Positions 27,106-36,296 of a DNA stretch of 64,000 bases are shown piece after piece. The translations under genes and the position numbers were made by a program. Source of the stretch: Lentibacillus populi. GTDB taxonomy: Bacteria; Bacillota; Bacilli; Bacillales; Amphibacillaceae. The notes under the pieces were generated by a model. That model worked only from the letters and a program-made list of their open reading frames with translations. It made no database searches and was not told the DNA's origin. Position 1 is the first letter of the stretch, and each line of letters begins with the position of its first letter. The DNA lies in NCBI GenBank assembly GCA_014642895.1, contig BMJD01000003.1:1-64000 (forward strand). The letters are read 5' to 3'.

Positions 27106-28560
27106 ATGAGCCCAGTCCTTAATCAACGTGACGATGAGTATGGTAGGGATATTATCGGGCGTATGCGATTTTCAGTTGAAGTTGTAAAGGCTATCCGCAA
27201 AGTCGTTTCTGATAATTTTATCATTAGTTTTCGTATGTCAGGTGATCCGATGACAGATGTGCTAGGTCTGGATCAAGAAGATATGTTCGAAATTGCTCAA
27301 CGATTAGATGCTATCAATTGTATTGACCTTTTTAATATAAGTGGTGGAACTGGAGCGATTTTGGGTGCCCAAGATAAAACAATCCCACCTGATTCCTATC
27401 CGGTGCGGTGCTTCAATCATTTAGCTAAGAAAATGAGGCCCCACCTTTCTGTGCCTGTTCTTGCAGCCGGAAGGATTGTTAAACCAATACATGCAGAACA
27501 GTCACTAACAGAGGGGGATTGTGATCTCGTTGCAATGACTAGGGCCATTATTGCAGATCCGAATATGCCTGTTCTATCTTATGAAGGGAAAGATAAGCAA
27601 ATTCGGCCATGTATCGGTACGAATCAAGGCTGCATTGGAAGAACCGCGGCAGGATTGTCACTCGGTTGCACAGTCAACCCAGGCGTTGCCAATGATCATC
27701 TTCATGACTATGCGGAAATGGTGTACTTTCAGCGTGTCGTTGTTGTAGGTGGTGGACCAGCCGGAATGGAAGCAGCTCGGGTTGCAGCGGAACGAGGGCA
27801 TGAGGTCATCTTGTTTGAGGCAGAAGCAAAGCTCGGAGGCCAGGCGGCATATGGTGCGTTACAGCCTGATCGCGGTCATTTTGGGTTGCACATGGAATGG
27901 CTGATATCTGAATTACATCGCTTGGGTGTAAATGTTTATTGTAATGTGGAAGCAACTCAAGATATTTTCATGAAAATGCACCCGGACTGTATCATAGTAG
28001 CTACTGGTGCACGAACAATCGTCCCCCGTGAAGCGGCAGGAATTGCTGTACCGTCCATTACGGATGTTGAAGTATTAGATGCGAATCCCACTTTTTTTAC
28101 TGATAAAGATGTTTTTGTTTATGATCCTAGTGGCATGCGTGGGTGTTACACCTCCAATATTGTCAAAAAAGCGGGGGCTAACCATGTAGAACTTTCGACA
28201 CTTGGGGAGACAGTCCTTGACGATGTGGATAATACGAATAAGCCTAGCATGTATAAACGATTAAGAGAGTACAATATTTTGTGCACACCCAATCAACGCC
28301 TAATTGGGACCGAGAATGGGGAGATTGTCCTCCAAGATGTTTGGTCAAACGAATTCCGCTATATTTCCGAATTTGATATATGTGTTTTTGCTGGCTATCG
28401 AACATCGAGATTCGAAATAGCAGATTCTTTACAAACTCAGATTCCCGTTCATACTATTGGGGATTGTGTCGCCCCTCGTTCAATGTATGAAGCGATTGCA
28501 GAAGGTGTTAGAATTGGCAATGAAATTGGTTCACATAAAAAGGTACAAACATTTAGTTGA
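27106..28560 (+). pseudogene. Old-yellow-enzyme-type NADH:flavin oxidoreductase, 5'-truncated
   Basis: Encodes 484 aa corresponding to the C-terminal ~70% of a 2,4-dienoyl-CoA reductase/trimethylamine-dehydrogenase-like enzyme. The protein starts inside the TIM barrel at 'SPVLNQRDDEYG'; roughly the first 170 residues are missing. The FAD/NAD domain has 'VVVVGGGPAGMEAARVAAER' (~205-225). The 4Fe-4S region reads 'CIGTNQGC' plus a Cys 12 residues later, so the usual second Cys (CIGC) is Thr. The ATG at 27106 is an accident of the break. It lies against the transposase remnant, suggesting insertion followed by deletion. The remaining frame is open, so the loss is recent or the fragment persists by chance. 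Confidence 0.85.
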
Positions 28561-28740
28561 ACTTATTACTAGCTAGAAAAATATAGCTGTATCAAATAAT
28601 TGGATATATTCTTTTGATATTAAAAATAGGGCCTTGCTATCGTATCTAAAGATAGGTTAAGGTTCTTTTATTTTTTCTGTTAAACCTGGATCAATATTTA
28701 CTATCCATATTCCGCGCCCACCCCCACAACCCAAAATTAT

Positions 28741-28985
28741 TTCACACCTAATAAGGAAGGATATTGTCATCTAACACAGAAAAATCTTGTGGACAATGTA
28801 CCCGCGCGGAATCTGGAATAAGTTTACCTTTCAAATGCATAAAATGGATTGATACCGTTTGAACATCCTAAGATCTTTTGTATCTTTCATGGCTGATTTG
28901 ACGGCTTGAATTTCGGGATCAGATTATCCTTTTGGAAAATATTTTTCATTTTGTCCACCTCAATGGGTATTGAGTTATCTACCCA
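28741..28985 (-). mobile_element. IS630-family transposase N-terminal scrap
   Basis: On the minus strand, GAGGTGGACAAA and ATG (28947-28949) begin a broken frame. The readable parts are 'PEIQAVKSAMKDTKDLRMFK' followed by RYQSIL and, in another frame, 'HLKGKLIPDSARV'. They match the N-terminal helix-turn-helix approach of IS630-type transposases. Stops and shifts leave no intact product. Confidence 0.45.
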
Positions 28986-29065
28986 ATAACATTCGACAGA
29001 ACTTCTTGAATTCCTTTATTTTCTTCTATATTGATGTACAATTGAATACCAGTATAGAAGAATGC

Positions 29066-29107
29066 AAAACGGAAAGAAGGGAAATTACACCTCCTTTCCG
29101 TTTTTTT
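29066..29107. terminator. Bidirectional hairpin terminator
   Basis: AAAACGGAAAG/CTTTCCGTTTT, an 11-bp perfect stem with T and A runs on the two flanks. It would stop transcription arriving from the ornithine-cyclodeaminase-like gene. Confidence 0.8.
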
Positions 29108-29322
29108 GTGTGTTAGTGTGTGCACACCCTTTGCTAGGAGGTAAGGAATCCCTGTAGCAGTATATTAAATTTTTATTAAGTGGTTTAAGGAAAGGCTTAC
29201 TCTAACTGAGGGAGAAGATCGGATTATTGTAAAAATATGGTAATAAAAGTCTTTTTTGTTCGTGTTCAAAAAAACTGGGATGAAAGCGAATTCTTATACA
29301 TAATCATGAACCATTCCATTTA

Positions 29323-30279
29323 TTATATATCCACGTCGATCCCGATATTTAGCCGCAAAGCTTCTTTATACACAAAATAAGCTGCAGCGACATCCTCTAT
29401 GGCTAGGCCGTTTGATTTAAACATCGTGATTTGATTAGCGGAAGTTCGTTGAATGGATTTTCCAACGATTAAATCTGTCAGTTCACTCACGCGATTCCAT
29501 ACAGCAATGCCTTCTTTATTGGCAATAACCAAATCACCAGATTCCATTTTCGACTGTTCGATTGAATCTGTTATAATGAGATCCGCTCGATTCACGGCTT
29601 CACCGTCGATTTCACGCTCATATACTCTGTTATTTCCTATTGCATTCAGATGCACGCCTTTGTTTATTAAATCTCCTGATAAAATAGGTTGGGGTGCACT
29701 TGTTGCCGTTGTAATAATATCTGCATCTTTTACTGCACGTTCAATATTTTCTGCTGGTTTTAATTCTGCACTAACCTGGGGTTGGAGTCTGTGGCAGAAA
29801 TCGTTAACTGATTTTGGATGACGGCTCCAGACATAGACGCGATCTAAATCTCTTACCTCGCAGATCGCTTTTAGTTGCGTTTCAGCTTGAAAGCCTGTCC
29901 CAAGTAACGCGGCCACCTTGGAATGTGGAACTGCTAAATAATCCGTAGCCAAACCAGTTACAGCACCCGTACGAATTCTTCCTAATTCATCTGCTTCCAT
30001 CAAGCATAGCAGATCTCCCTCACCTGAAAAAAGGAGGAAATATGCAATGGGATCTTTAGCCATTGTCGTAAATGTATAATTTTTAACTCCCATAATATTT
30101 GCTTCAGGTATGGAGGCTGACATGGTGTTAAGTGTGGTATTTTCAATTGCCACACGGGCTCTTGGCTGATTTTGTGCTCGATTAAGGCCAAGCTCCATAA
30201 GTCCATATTTTACAGCTTCAATGGCCTTTTTCATTGGTAATAATGATACAACGCTCTTCTCGGATAGAAATAAAGTCAT
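29323..30279 (-). CDS. Ornithine cyclodeaminase/mu-crystallin family protein
   Basis: A 318-aa NAD(P)-dependent enzyme of the OCD/mu-crystallin family. The catalytic/substrate region is at ~40-110 ('LCLMEADELGRIRTGAVTGL'). The Rossmann motif 'ALLGTGFQAETQL' starts at ~128. 'GVHLNAIGNN' and 'DSIEQSKMESGDL' follow in the second half. Members include ornithine cyclodeaminase, alanine dehydrogenase, ketimine reductase and sarcosine-like dehydrogenases. The specific substrate cannot be chosen. It lies on the minus strand beside the MFS transporter and the orotate-type operon, but a broken frame separates it from the transporter. Confidence 0.85.
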   Translation of the reverse strand: MTLFLSEKSVVSLLPMKKAIEAVKYGLMELGLNRAQNQPRARVAIENTTLNTMSASIPEANIMGVKNYTFTTMAKDPIAYFLLFSGEGDLLCLMEADELGRIRTGAVTGLATDYLAVPHSKVAALLGTGFQAETQLKAICEVRDLDRVYVWSRHPKSVNDFCHRLQPQVSAELKPAENIERAVKDADIITTATSAPQPILSGDLINKGVHLNAIGNNRVYEREIDGEAVNRADLIITDSIEQSKMESGDLVIANKEGIAVWNRVSELTDLIVGKSIQRTSANQITMFKSNGLAIEDVAAAYFVYKEALRLNIGIDVDI

Positions 30280-30366
30280 TCTCTTTCTCCCTCTGTAATT
30301 TTTCGTATCCTCTATAGCTTACTTTATACATTGGTAAACTGTATCTTCATACTTAAGGGAACATTT

Positions 30367-30528
30367 TCATGTCCCCTTAAGTAACGTATAGTTTGCTCTC
30401 ATTTCACTACCTTGAGAAAGCACATATTCGTCTATCCCAGGCATCCAGCTCATTCCCGCTTTCACGGCTTTGAGATAGAAACTTGGGGAGACAGGCCTTC
30501 GTGATTTTACATTTACATCAAAATACAT
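30367..30528 (-). pseudogene. Unrecognised C-terminal gene fragment
   Basis: A 53-aa coding-like frame, 'MYFDVNVKSRRPVSPSFYLK' followed by 'AVKAGMSWMPGIDEYVL', ending LLKGT. It has no ribosome binding site and its frame extends upstream without a start, so it looks like the tail of a lost gene. I do not recognise the family. The rest of 30280-30631 holds nothing I can assign. Confidence 0.3.
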
Positions 30529-30631
30529 CTGCCTGGCATATAAAAAGAATAACGCATATTAAATAAGTTATATGATTTTATGCGCTTACTTCATTGTAAT
30601 ACATTGCAAAAATAAAGGTAAATAAACTTGT

Positions 30632-31879
30632 TTAGCTTATTTCCTTACCTTTCGTTTCCGGTACTAAAAATAACATGGCTAGTGCAGCAATGATATAGAC
30701 CCCGGAAATCAAACCTAAAGCGGAACTTATGGTACCATGCATTGCCATGGCACCAATGGCTAATGGTCCAAGTCCGCCTAAAGCACGTCCAACATTCCAT
30801 ACGAAGTTTTGGGCTGTAGACCGAACCTCTGTTGTATAATGCTCTGATATGACCGCACCATAACCGCCCATCATACCATTTACAAGAAACCCCAGCAGCG
30901 CACCAAACAGAATTAATAATAATGGAACGGAAAATTGAAAGTAAATCCAAATACCAAGAGCACTACAAACTTGAAATAGGATAAATGAGGGCTTGCGTCC
31001 TAATTTATCAGCAAGAACACCGAACACCAATATACCAAGAACCATACCAATGGTGGTTACAACTGTCCAAATAGTCGTACCGCTAAACGAAAAACCAACC
31101 TCTTGCGCTAGTGCAGTTGGAACCCAGGTCATGACCCCATAAAAGCCAAAGTTTTGGACGCCGCAAATAATGATAAGCCCAATTGTGATACTCACTTTTT
31201 TAGGGGAATCGAAAATTTGTTTTATGGGTACTTTATTGCCTGTATCTTTTCTTTTTGCTTTACTTTGCTTCCACAATTCGGGTTCCTTCATTCCTTTTCG
31301 GACCCAGAAGGCAAATATTGCCGGTAGTACCCCGAATAGAAAAACGCCGCGCCAACCAAAATAGGGAGCAATAATTGCCGTAGCTAATGACGCAAGTATA
31401 ATCCCTACCTGATACCCTACTGCCACACCTGAAGTTGCACGAGATCGTTTTTTCTTAGGCCAGGTTTCGGTAACAAGAGTCATGCCTATGCCGAATTCCC
31501 CTCCTAAACCAAGTCCCGCTAAAAAACGATAGGCAGCAAAGTCCCAAAAACCAACTGCCAGCGCACAAAGACCGGTGAATATAGAAAAAATGAGAACTGT
31601 CCATGAAAAAACTCTGACTCTACCATATATATCAGCTAATATACCAAAAATAATCCCGCCAACAACCGCTCCAAGCATGGTAATGGTCGATAGTGCTCCT
31701 CCCTCTACCGTACTCAAAGATAGGCCGGCAATAATAAGCGGAAGTGTGAAAGACAAAACCATCAGATCCAAACCATCAAGCATGTACCCGACACCAGATG
31801 CCCATAACGTCTGCCATTGGTACTTTTTAGATTCCGGCTGCACATCTTGCGTTTCTTGCGATTCCATCACTAGCGACAT
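30632..31879 (-). CDS. MFS transporter (aromatic acid/sialate-type, AAHS-like)
   Basis: A 415-aa major facilitator with 12 predicted helices. The sugar-porter-like loop 2-3 motif reads 'GILADIYGRVRVF' (~78-90) and the matching loop 8-9 motif 'GVLADKLGRKPSF' (~275). 'RFLAGLGLGGEFGIGMTLVTE' is characteristic of AAHS and NanT-like organic-acid importers. AGAGGAGG precedes the ATG. Divergent from the PucR gene, with direct repeats and an inverted repeat in the shared intergenic region. It is a candidate importer of the carboxylated substrate (possibly orotate) degraded by the neighbouring operon; that link is inference. Confidence 0.88.
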   Translation of the reverse strand: MSLVMESQETQDVQPESKKYQWQTLWASGVGYMLDGLDLMVLSFTLPLIIAGLSLSTVEGGALSTITMLGAVVGGIIFGILADIYGRVRVFSWTVLIFSIFTGLCALAVGFWDFAAYRFLAGLGLGGEFGIGMTLVTETWPKKKRSRATSGVAVGYQVGIILASLATAIIAPYFGWRGVFLFGVLPAIFAFWVRKGMKEPELWKQSKAKRKDTGNKVPIKQIFDSPKKVSITIGLIIICGVQNFGFYGVMTWVPTALAQEVGFSFSGTTIWTVVTTIGMVLGILVFGVLADKLGRKPSFILFQVCSALGIWIYFQFSVPLLLILFGALLGFLVNGMMGGYGAVISEHYTTEVRSTAQNFVWNVGRALGGLGPLAIGAMAMHGTISSALGLISGVYIIAALAMLFLVPETKGKEIS

Positions 31880-32149
31880 AAAAATCCTCCTCTTTTGAAT
31901 TATATTCTGAACCAGAGGGAGCTCCTACACATTTACCGAACGAGTTCCTTCTCTATCATTTCATGAAAAATAAATATGTGTAATTCATCCTCCCCCAACG
32001 CCTTTCGAATAAAAATGGTGCACCCTATTACTGATTATAGTTATGGAATAAAACATTAGATTACCATCTTTTAGAATATAGAAAGGGCTTCCAATTTTCT
32101 TGAACCTGTAAAAAGATAAACTGATTTTACCATAAATCATGCGTAATAG

Positions 32150-32199
32150 TATTGTCGATAGAAACAAAATAAAAGTCGAAATATTGTCTATAGAAACAT
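32150..32199. promoter_or_regulatory. Direct repeats upstream of the MFS gene
   Basis: TATTGTCGATAGAAACA (32150-32166) and TATTGTCTATAGAAACA (32183-32199) differ by one base and are spaced 33 bp apart, three helical turns. A similar ATTGTCGATA occurs at the end of the PucR gene (34093-34102), upstream of the orotate-type operon. Likely sites for PucR or another shared regulator. Confidence 0.5.
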
Positions 32200-32239
32200 A
32201 ATACGATATGATATGCTTATTACTTTATCATCTGTTGTC

Positions 32240-32270
32240 AACGGTTTCATTCACCATAAATGAAACCGTT
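32240..32270. promoter_or_regulatory. 11-bp inverted repeat between MFS and PucR genes
   Basis: AACGGTTTCAT/ATGAAACCGTT with a 9-base spacer and no T tract. The position between divergent genes favours an operator over a terminator. Confidence 0.45.
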
Positions 32271-32340
32271 AGGATAACACAACGTCTTTCTTCAAAAGGT
32301 AAGAAAGTATAAAAATCCTGGCTCTATTCTACTCATGTCA

Positions 32341-32510
32341 GGGTAGGCCACGTCCGGCTCCAGCGCCCAGCGGCTAGTATGCTTCCTTCACCTTCGTACG
32401 ATAAGTCAACATCGGTTCGCTTCCAGCTCACCGTGTTTCCTTTATCTCCTACGGCTCAGTCCAGCATATACGCCGCTAACCGGGCGCTTGCGCCTTTGTT
32501 CTTTAAAACC
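32341..32510. repeat. GC-rich dispersed intergenic repeat of Bacillaceae type
   Basis: A stretch much richer in GC than its surroundings begins 'GTCCGGCTCCAGCGCCCAG' near 32350 and ends 'CCGGGCGCTTGCGCC' near 32495. AGCGCCC and GGGCGCT are inverted with respect to each other. Intergenic elements with the same 'GTCCAGCTCCAGCGCC' start and 'GGGCGCTTGCGCC' end recur in many Bacillaceae genomes. It separates the divergent promoter region from the PucR start. Confidence 0.55.
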
Positions 32511-32536
32511 AAGTATATAAAAATGGGGTGAAATAG

Positions 32537-34105
32537 ATGGGAATAACATTAGAAAGTGCAATGAAAATAGGTGGTTTAAAAGAATGCCGTATTTTAACAG
32601 GGAAAGAAGGTTTATCGAAGACAATTGATAATGTAACGATTATGGAAGTGCCTGATATCACACGCTGGTTGAAGGGGAAAGAACTCTTGATCACCAGTTT
32701 TTTTGCTAAACATGAGCCATTTGAACAACGGCGGTTTATCCAGCAACTCTCTGCTGTTAATACCTCTGCTTTAGCAATCAAACCATATCATTTTTTAGGT
32801 GAAATTCCTGCATTTATATTGGAAGAAGCGGAGAAGTATGGTCTTCCAATCATAGAAATACCTGAAAAGATTAGTTATCTGGATATATTATCTCCCGTTA
32901 TGAGTGCTATTTTTAACGATAAAGCATTACTTCAGGATGATATGGAACAAGCGAACAAGATTCTGCGAGAAGTTTCCATAAATGGTGGGAAAGTCACTGA
33001 TTTTATTAAGGCATTAGAATTTCTTACTAGAAGTGTGGTTACGATAGAAAGCTGGTTACCTTTTATAAAACTTCCAAATCCACATTTCGAGATAATGCCT
33101 ATAATGGAAGAAGAAACGAGAGAACTGGAGCTAATCAAACATCCTATTCGCTTAAAGCGTCAGCGTAATGGGAAAGAAGTGTCATGTATTGTTGCACCCA
33201 TCTTGTTAGATGGCGTGATGTATGGTTACGTCACAAGCTGGGGATATCAAACTGAAAACCTACAATTATATCTATCGATATTGGAACAAGCGTCTGTGTT
33301 TTTATCTCTTGAGTTTTTAAGGCTTAAAGTAAAACATGATGTGGAACAACAATATAAAAATGACTTCATTCAGGAATTGCTTTTCAATAACGCCATGAAC
33401 TTCCAGGACATCATAGAAAAGGGGAAAAAATATCAATTTGATAATGAAAAATTGTACACCTGTATTCTATTGAAAACAGGAAACAAAGAAGTAGATGCGA
33501 CAAAAATTAGCCGGGTGGACTATATTATTCGGCAAAAATGGCCTGATGCCATCATAGGTAATATTCGTGACTATGTATGTGTGATTTTTCCCGTTAATGA
33601 TAACGAGTGGAAGGATCAATGCAACGTCTTATGTAATTATTTGGATGCTTATGTGGAACGGCGATTTGTAGCTAATATGGGTATTGGACAAACACACACG
33701 GGAATAACAGGATTACGTAAAAGTTTTATTCAAGCAGAGCACGCACTGAAATTAGGAAGTTATTTAATAACCCCTGTAACGATTGCTTTCTATGACGATT
33801 TAGGTGTTTACCGACTGCTTGGAGAGCTGATTGGAAGTAAAGAGCTAACCGACTTTTTCAATAAAACAGTAGATAGACTAATCAAATACGATGAATCCCA
33901 TCATTTAAAGCTCATGGAAACATTGAAAGCTTATTTTAAACATAATGAAAACCTGAAAGAAACGTCTCGTTCGCTATATATTCACGTGAATACACTAAAA
34001 TACAGAATTCAGAAAATCGCCTCTATAACGGGATATTCATTGCATGATACAGACGGAAAAATGATGTTGTATCTAGGATTGAAAATAAATGAATTGTCGA
34101 TATAG
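32537..34105 (+). CDS. PucR-family transcriptional regulator
   Basis: A 522-aa regulator. The N-terminal PucR domain covers residues ~10-125 ('KTIDNVTIMEVPDITRWL'), a GGDEF-like middle ~290-410, and a C-terminal PucR helix-turn-helix ~460-515 ('YIHVNTLKYRIQKI'). Members sense nitrogen compounds; B. subtilis PucR controls purine/allantoin degradation. It lies directly before, and reads into, the six-gene orotate-type operon, and is divergent from the MFS gene, so it probably controls both. A weak GGGG ribosome binding site precedes the ATG. Confidence 0.9.
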   Translation: MGITLESAMKIGGLKECRILTGKEGLSKTIDNVTIMEVPDITRWLKGKELLITSFFAKHEPFEQRRFIQQLSAVNTSALAIKPYHFLGEIPAFILEEAEKYGLPIIEIPEKISYLDILSPVMSAIFNDKALLQDDMEQANKILREVSINGGKVTDFIKALEFLTRSVVTIESWLPFIKLPNPHFEIMPIMEEETRELELIKHPIRLKRQRNGKEVSCIVAPILLDGVMYGYVTSWGYQTENLQLYLSILEQASVFLSLEFLRLKVKHDVEQQYKNDFIQELLFNNAMNFQDIIEKGKKYQFDNEKLYTCILLKTGNKEVDATKISRVDYIIRQKWPDAIIGNIRDYVCVIFPVNDNEWKDQCNVLCNYLDAYVERRFVANMGIGQTHTGITGLRKSFIQAEHALKLGSYLITPVTIAFYDDLGVYRLLGELIGSKELTDFFNKTVDRLIKYDESHHLKLMETLKAYFKHNENLKETSRSLYIHVNTLKYRIQKIASITGYSLHDTDGKMMLYLGLKINELSI

Positions 34106-34163
34106 AGTTGTTGTTACGGACAATAAAATCAAAAAAAACATGTACTAAAAGACAAAGAAATTT

Positions 34164-34183
34164 TAAAAACGTTTTCATATAAT
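34164..34183 (+). promoter_or_regulatory. cre-like site adjoining a TATAAT box
   Basis: TAAAAACGTTTTCA at 34164-34177 matches the CcpA cre consensus TGWAANCGNTNWCA at 13 of 14 positions. It is immediately followed by TATAAT (34178-34183). No good -35 is seen 17 bases upstream, consistent with an activator-dependent promoter. Carbon catabolite control of the operon is inferred. Confidence 0.45.
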
Positions 34184-34194
34184 GGAGGTAAGAA

Positions 34195-34224
34195 ATGAAG
34201 TATAACAATAAAAAGAATATGTAA
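34195..34224 (+). CDS. Possible 9-aa leader peptide
   Basis: ATG AAG TAT ... TAA encodes MKYNNKKNM. It has a near-ideal GGAGG 6 bases upstream and ends 20 bases before the first operon gene. If transcribed with its ribosome binding site it could couple or attenuate translation. If the TATAAT at 34178 is the promoter, the site would lie upstream of the transcript and the peptide would not be made. Confidence 0.3.
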   Translation: MKYNNKKNM

Positions 34225-34244
34225 TTTTTGGGGGGATATGCACG

Positions 34245-35498
34245 ATGAGTATTCGTCGGATTGAACAAACGCTACATCAATTCAACAAGATAGGTTACTC
34301 AGAAGATGGCATGAATCGGTTGGCATATACAAAGAGCGAACGTAAAGCGAAAGAACTTTTTAAAGAACTATGTGAAAGTGAAAATTTACGTGTGCGAATG
34401 GATCATGCTGGAAATATGATTGCACGAAGAGAAGGAGTAAATCCAACATTACCCCCTGTTTTGACTGGTTCACATCTTGATACTGTTATCAATGGCGGAA
34501 AATATGACGGGACGGTTGGTGTTGTTGCTGCAATTGAATTAATCCGTCGTCTAAATGAGCAACAAATACAAACCAATCATCCAATTGAGATCATTAGTTT
34601 TGCTGCTGAAGAGTCATCAAGGTTTGGTTTGGCTACAATTGGAAGTAAGAGTATGGCTGGAAATTTTAAACCCCGTAACGTTGAAAACTTAAAGGATAAA
34701 AACGGCATAAATTTAGAAGATGCCTTTTTTCATGCGGGGTTAAATTTAAGTCAAGTGGAAGAAGCATCTAGAAAAAATGAAACGATTAAAGCATTTTTTG
34801 AAGTTCATATTGAGCAAGGGCCTGTATTAGAGAGGGAACAATTGGATATTGGGGTTGTAACAGGAATTGCAGCACCAACCCGTTTAAAGGTGACAGTCAA
34901 AGGAAAAGCGTCACATTCCGGTACTACACCTATGGATTTTCGAAACGATGCGTTTTTGGGCGCTTCCGAAATTGGCTTGGCTGTGGAAAGAGCGGCGAAA
35001 GCGGAGGCGGACAATGGAACAGTTGCTACAGTAGGAGACTGTACCATTGCCCCCGGTGCCATGAATGTTGTTCCGGATACAGCGGAGATGAAAATTGATA
35101 TACGGAGCGTTGACATGGAATCCAAGCAAAAGGTGATGAAATATGTAAAGGATGCCATTAAAAATGTAGAACGTAAAAGAGGGCTCTCGGTACATTCTGA
35201 ATTATTGACGAACGATGAGCCCGTCATATTAAAACAACATGTTACTTCTTCTATTTTGCAGACATGTGAACAATTGAGTGTTTCCTATCGGGAAATGGCG
35301 AGTGGGGCAGGCCATGACGCGATGAATATGGCGAGGATTTGTCCAACAGGATTGATTTTTATTCCTTGTCGGAATGGTTTAAGTCATCACAAAGATGAAT
35401 TTTCCTCGCTTGATGCCATTGGAATCGCTTGTGATGTATTGGAAAAAGAAGTATTAAAATGGGCACTGTCAGCGAATCGAAACGCAATTCCAAAATAG
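34245..35498 (+). CDS. M20-family N-carbamoyl-L-amino-acid hydrolase (ureidosuccinase candidate)
   Basis: A 417-aa zinc amidohydrolase of the hydantoinase/carbamoylase M20 subgroup (AmaB/allantoate amidohydrolase relatives). Metal and catalytic elements: His in 'TGSHLDTV' (~78), Asp in 'GGKYDGTVG' (~89), Glu pair in 'AAEESSRFG' (~124), His in 'EVHIEQGP' (~190) and His in 'GAGHDAMNMA' (~346). The lid domain lies at ~210-325. It removes a carbamoyl group as ammonia and CO2. As the first gene of an operon with dihydroorotase-like and aspartase genes, the likely substrate is N-carbamoyl-L-aspartate. Allantoate or beta-ureido acids are alternatives. Confidence 0.85.
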   Translation: MSIRRIEQTLHQFNKIGYSEDGMNRLAYTKSERKAKELFKELCESENLRVRMDHAGNMIARREGVNPTLPPVLTGSHLDTVINGGKYDGTVGVVAAIELIRRLNEQQIQTNHPIEIISFAAEESSRFGLATIGSKSMAGNFKPRNVENLKDKNGINLEDAFFHAGLNLSQVEEASRKNETIKAFFEVHIEQGPVLEREQLDIGVVTGIAAPTRLKVTVKGKASHSGTTPMDFRNDAFLGASEIGLAVERAAKAEADNGTVATVGDCTIAPGAMNVVPDTAEMKIDIRSVDMESKQKVMKYVKDAIKNVERKRGLSVHSELLTNDEPVILKQHVTSSILQTCEQLSVSYREMASGAGHDAMNMARICPTGLIFIPCRNGLSHHKDEFSSLDAIGIACDVLEKEVLKWALSANRNAIPK

Positions 35499-35510
35499 TG
35501 GAGGTATAGC

Positions 35511-36296
35511 ATGAAGGACTATAATTTAACCGTATTATCGAATCGACAAGTAAGCAGCCGTTATTGGCATATGATATTAGATTCGTCCATCATTGAGGAA
35601 GACATAGAACCGGGTCAATTCTTTAATATAAAATCTACTGTTCATCAGACGTATTATCCTTTACTAAGAAGGCCATTTAGCATTTACTTGATCAATGATG
35701 ACGCGTTAGAGTTTCTTTATAAGGTTGAAGGGGCTGGGACGAAGCAGTTAACAACGTATCAGCCAGGCGAAAAAGTCAACATACTCGGGCCGGCAGGGGT
35801 TCCTTTCTCGATAAAAAAAGATTGCAAAAAGATGTTGCTTTTAGCGAGGGGTGTAGGCATTGCCACACTTGCAGCGCTTTCTCAAAAAGCGGCTCAAATG
35901 AATATTGACATATATGCGATTTTAAGTGCAAGAAAGCAGGATGACTTATTAGCCACGAAGACAATGGAGAAATATTGTAAAAACGTTTATTGTGTCACAG
36001 AGGAAGATGGAACAAGTGATGTCGAAAATGTGCGTGAAATAATGCATGACTTGATAGAGACGCATCATATCGATGCAGCATACACCTGTGGATCAAAACG
36101 GTTGTCTATGCTCTTGCAGAAAATGACAAAAGCAAATGGAATCACCAGCCAGGTTGCGTTAGAGGAATACATGGCATGCGGGATGGGGGTTTGCTACTCG
36201 TGTGTGTGTGACGTGAAAAGGCAAGGCGTGATACATACCGTTAGATCTTGTGAAGATGGCCCTGTTTTTCCGCTTGAGGAGGTGGTTTTCCAATGA
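35511..36296 (+). CDS. PyrK-like dihydroorotate dehydrogenase electron-transfer subunit
   Basis: A 261-aa ferredoxin-reductase-type protein. The FAD-binding 'RRPFSIY' motif is at ~61-67, 'LLLARGVGIATLAALS' marks the NAD domain (~106), and the C-terminal 2Fe-2S site has Cys spaced as in PyrK ('ACGMGVCYSCVC', then Cys in 'VRSCEDGPVF'). It carries electrons between NAD(H) and the FMN of the PyrD-like subunit, whose gene overlaps by four bases. Occurrence in a degradative operon suggests the complex runs from NADH to orotate, as the Clostridium oroticum enzyme does. A role in dihydropyrimidine oxidation is possible. Confidence 0.88.
   Translation: MKDYNLTVLSNRQVSSRYWHMILDSSIIEEDIEPGQFFNIKSTVHQTYYPLLRRPFSIYLINDDALEFLYKVEGAGTKQLTTYQPGEKVNILGPAGVPFSIKKDCKKMLLLARGVGIATLAALSQKAAQMNIDIYAILSARKQDDLLATKTMEKYCKNVYCVTEEDGTSDVENVREIMHDLIETHHIDAAYTCGSKRLSMLLQKMTKANGITSQVALEEYMACGMGVCYSCVCDVKRQGVIHTVRSCEDGPVFPLEEVVFQ

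Larger units (their letters stand above)
28561..29322. other. Gene-poor stretch with IS remnant and terminator
   Basis: Contains the IS630-like remnant (28741-28985), a terminator at 29066-29107 and a weak CCTT..TATC/GATA..AAGG dyad near 28635-28660 that may end the reductase fragment's transcript. No intact gene is supported. Confidence 0.5.
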
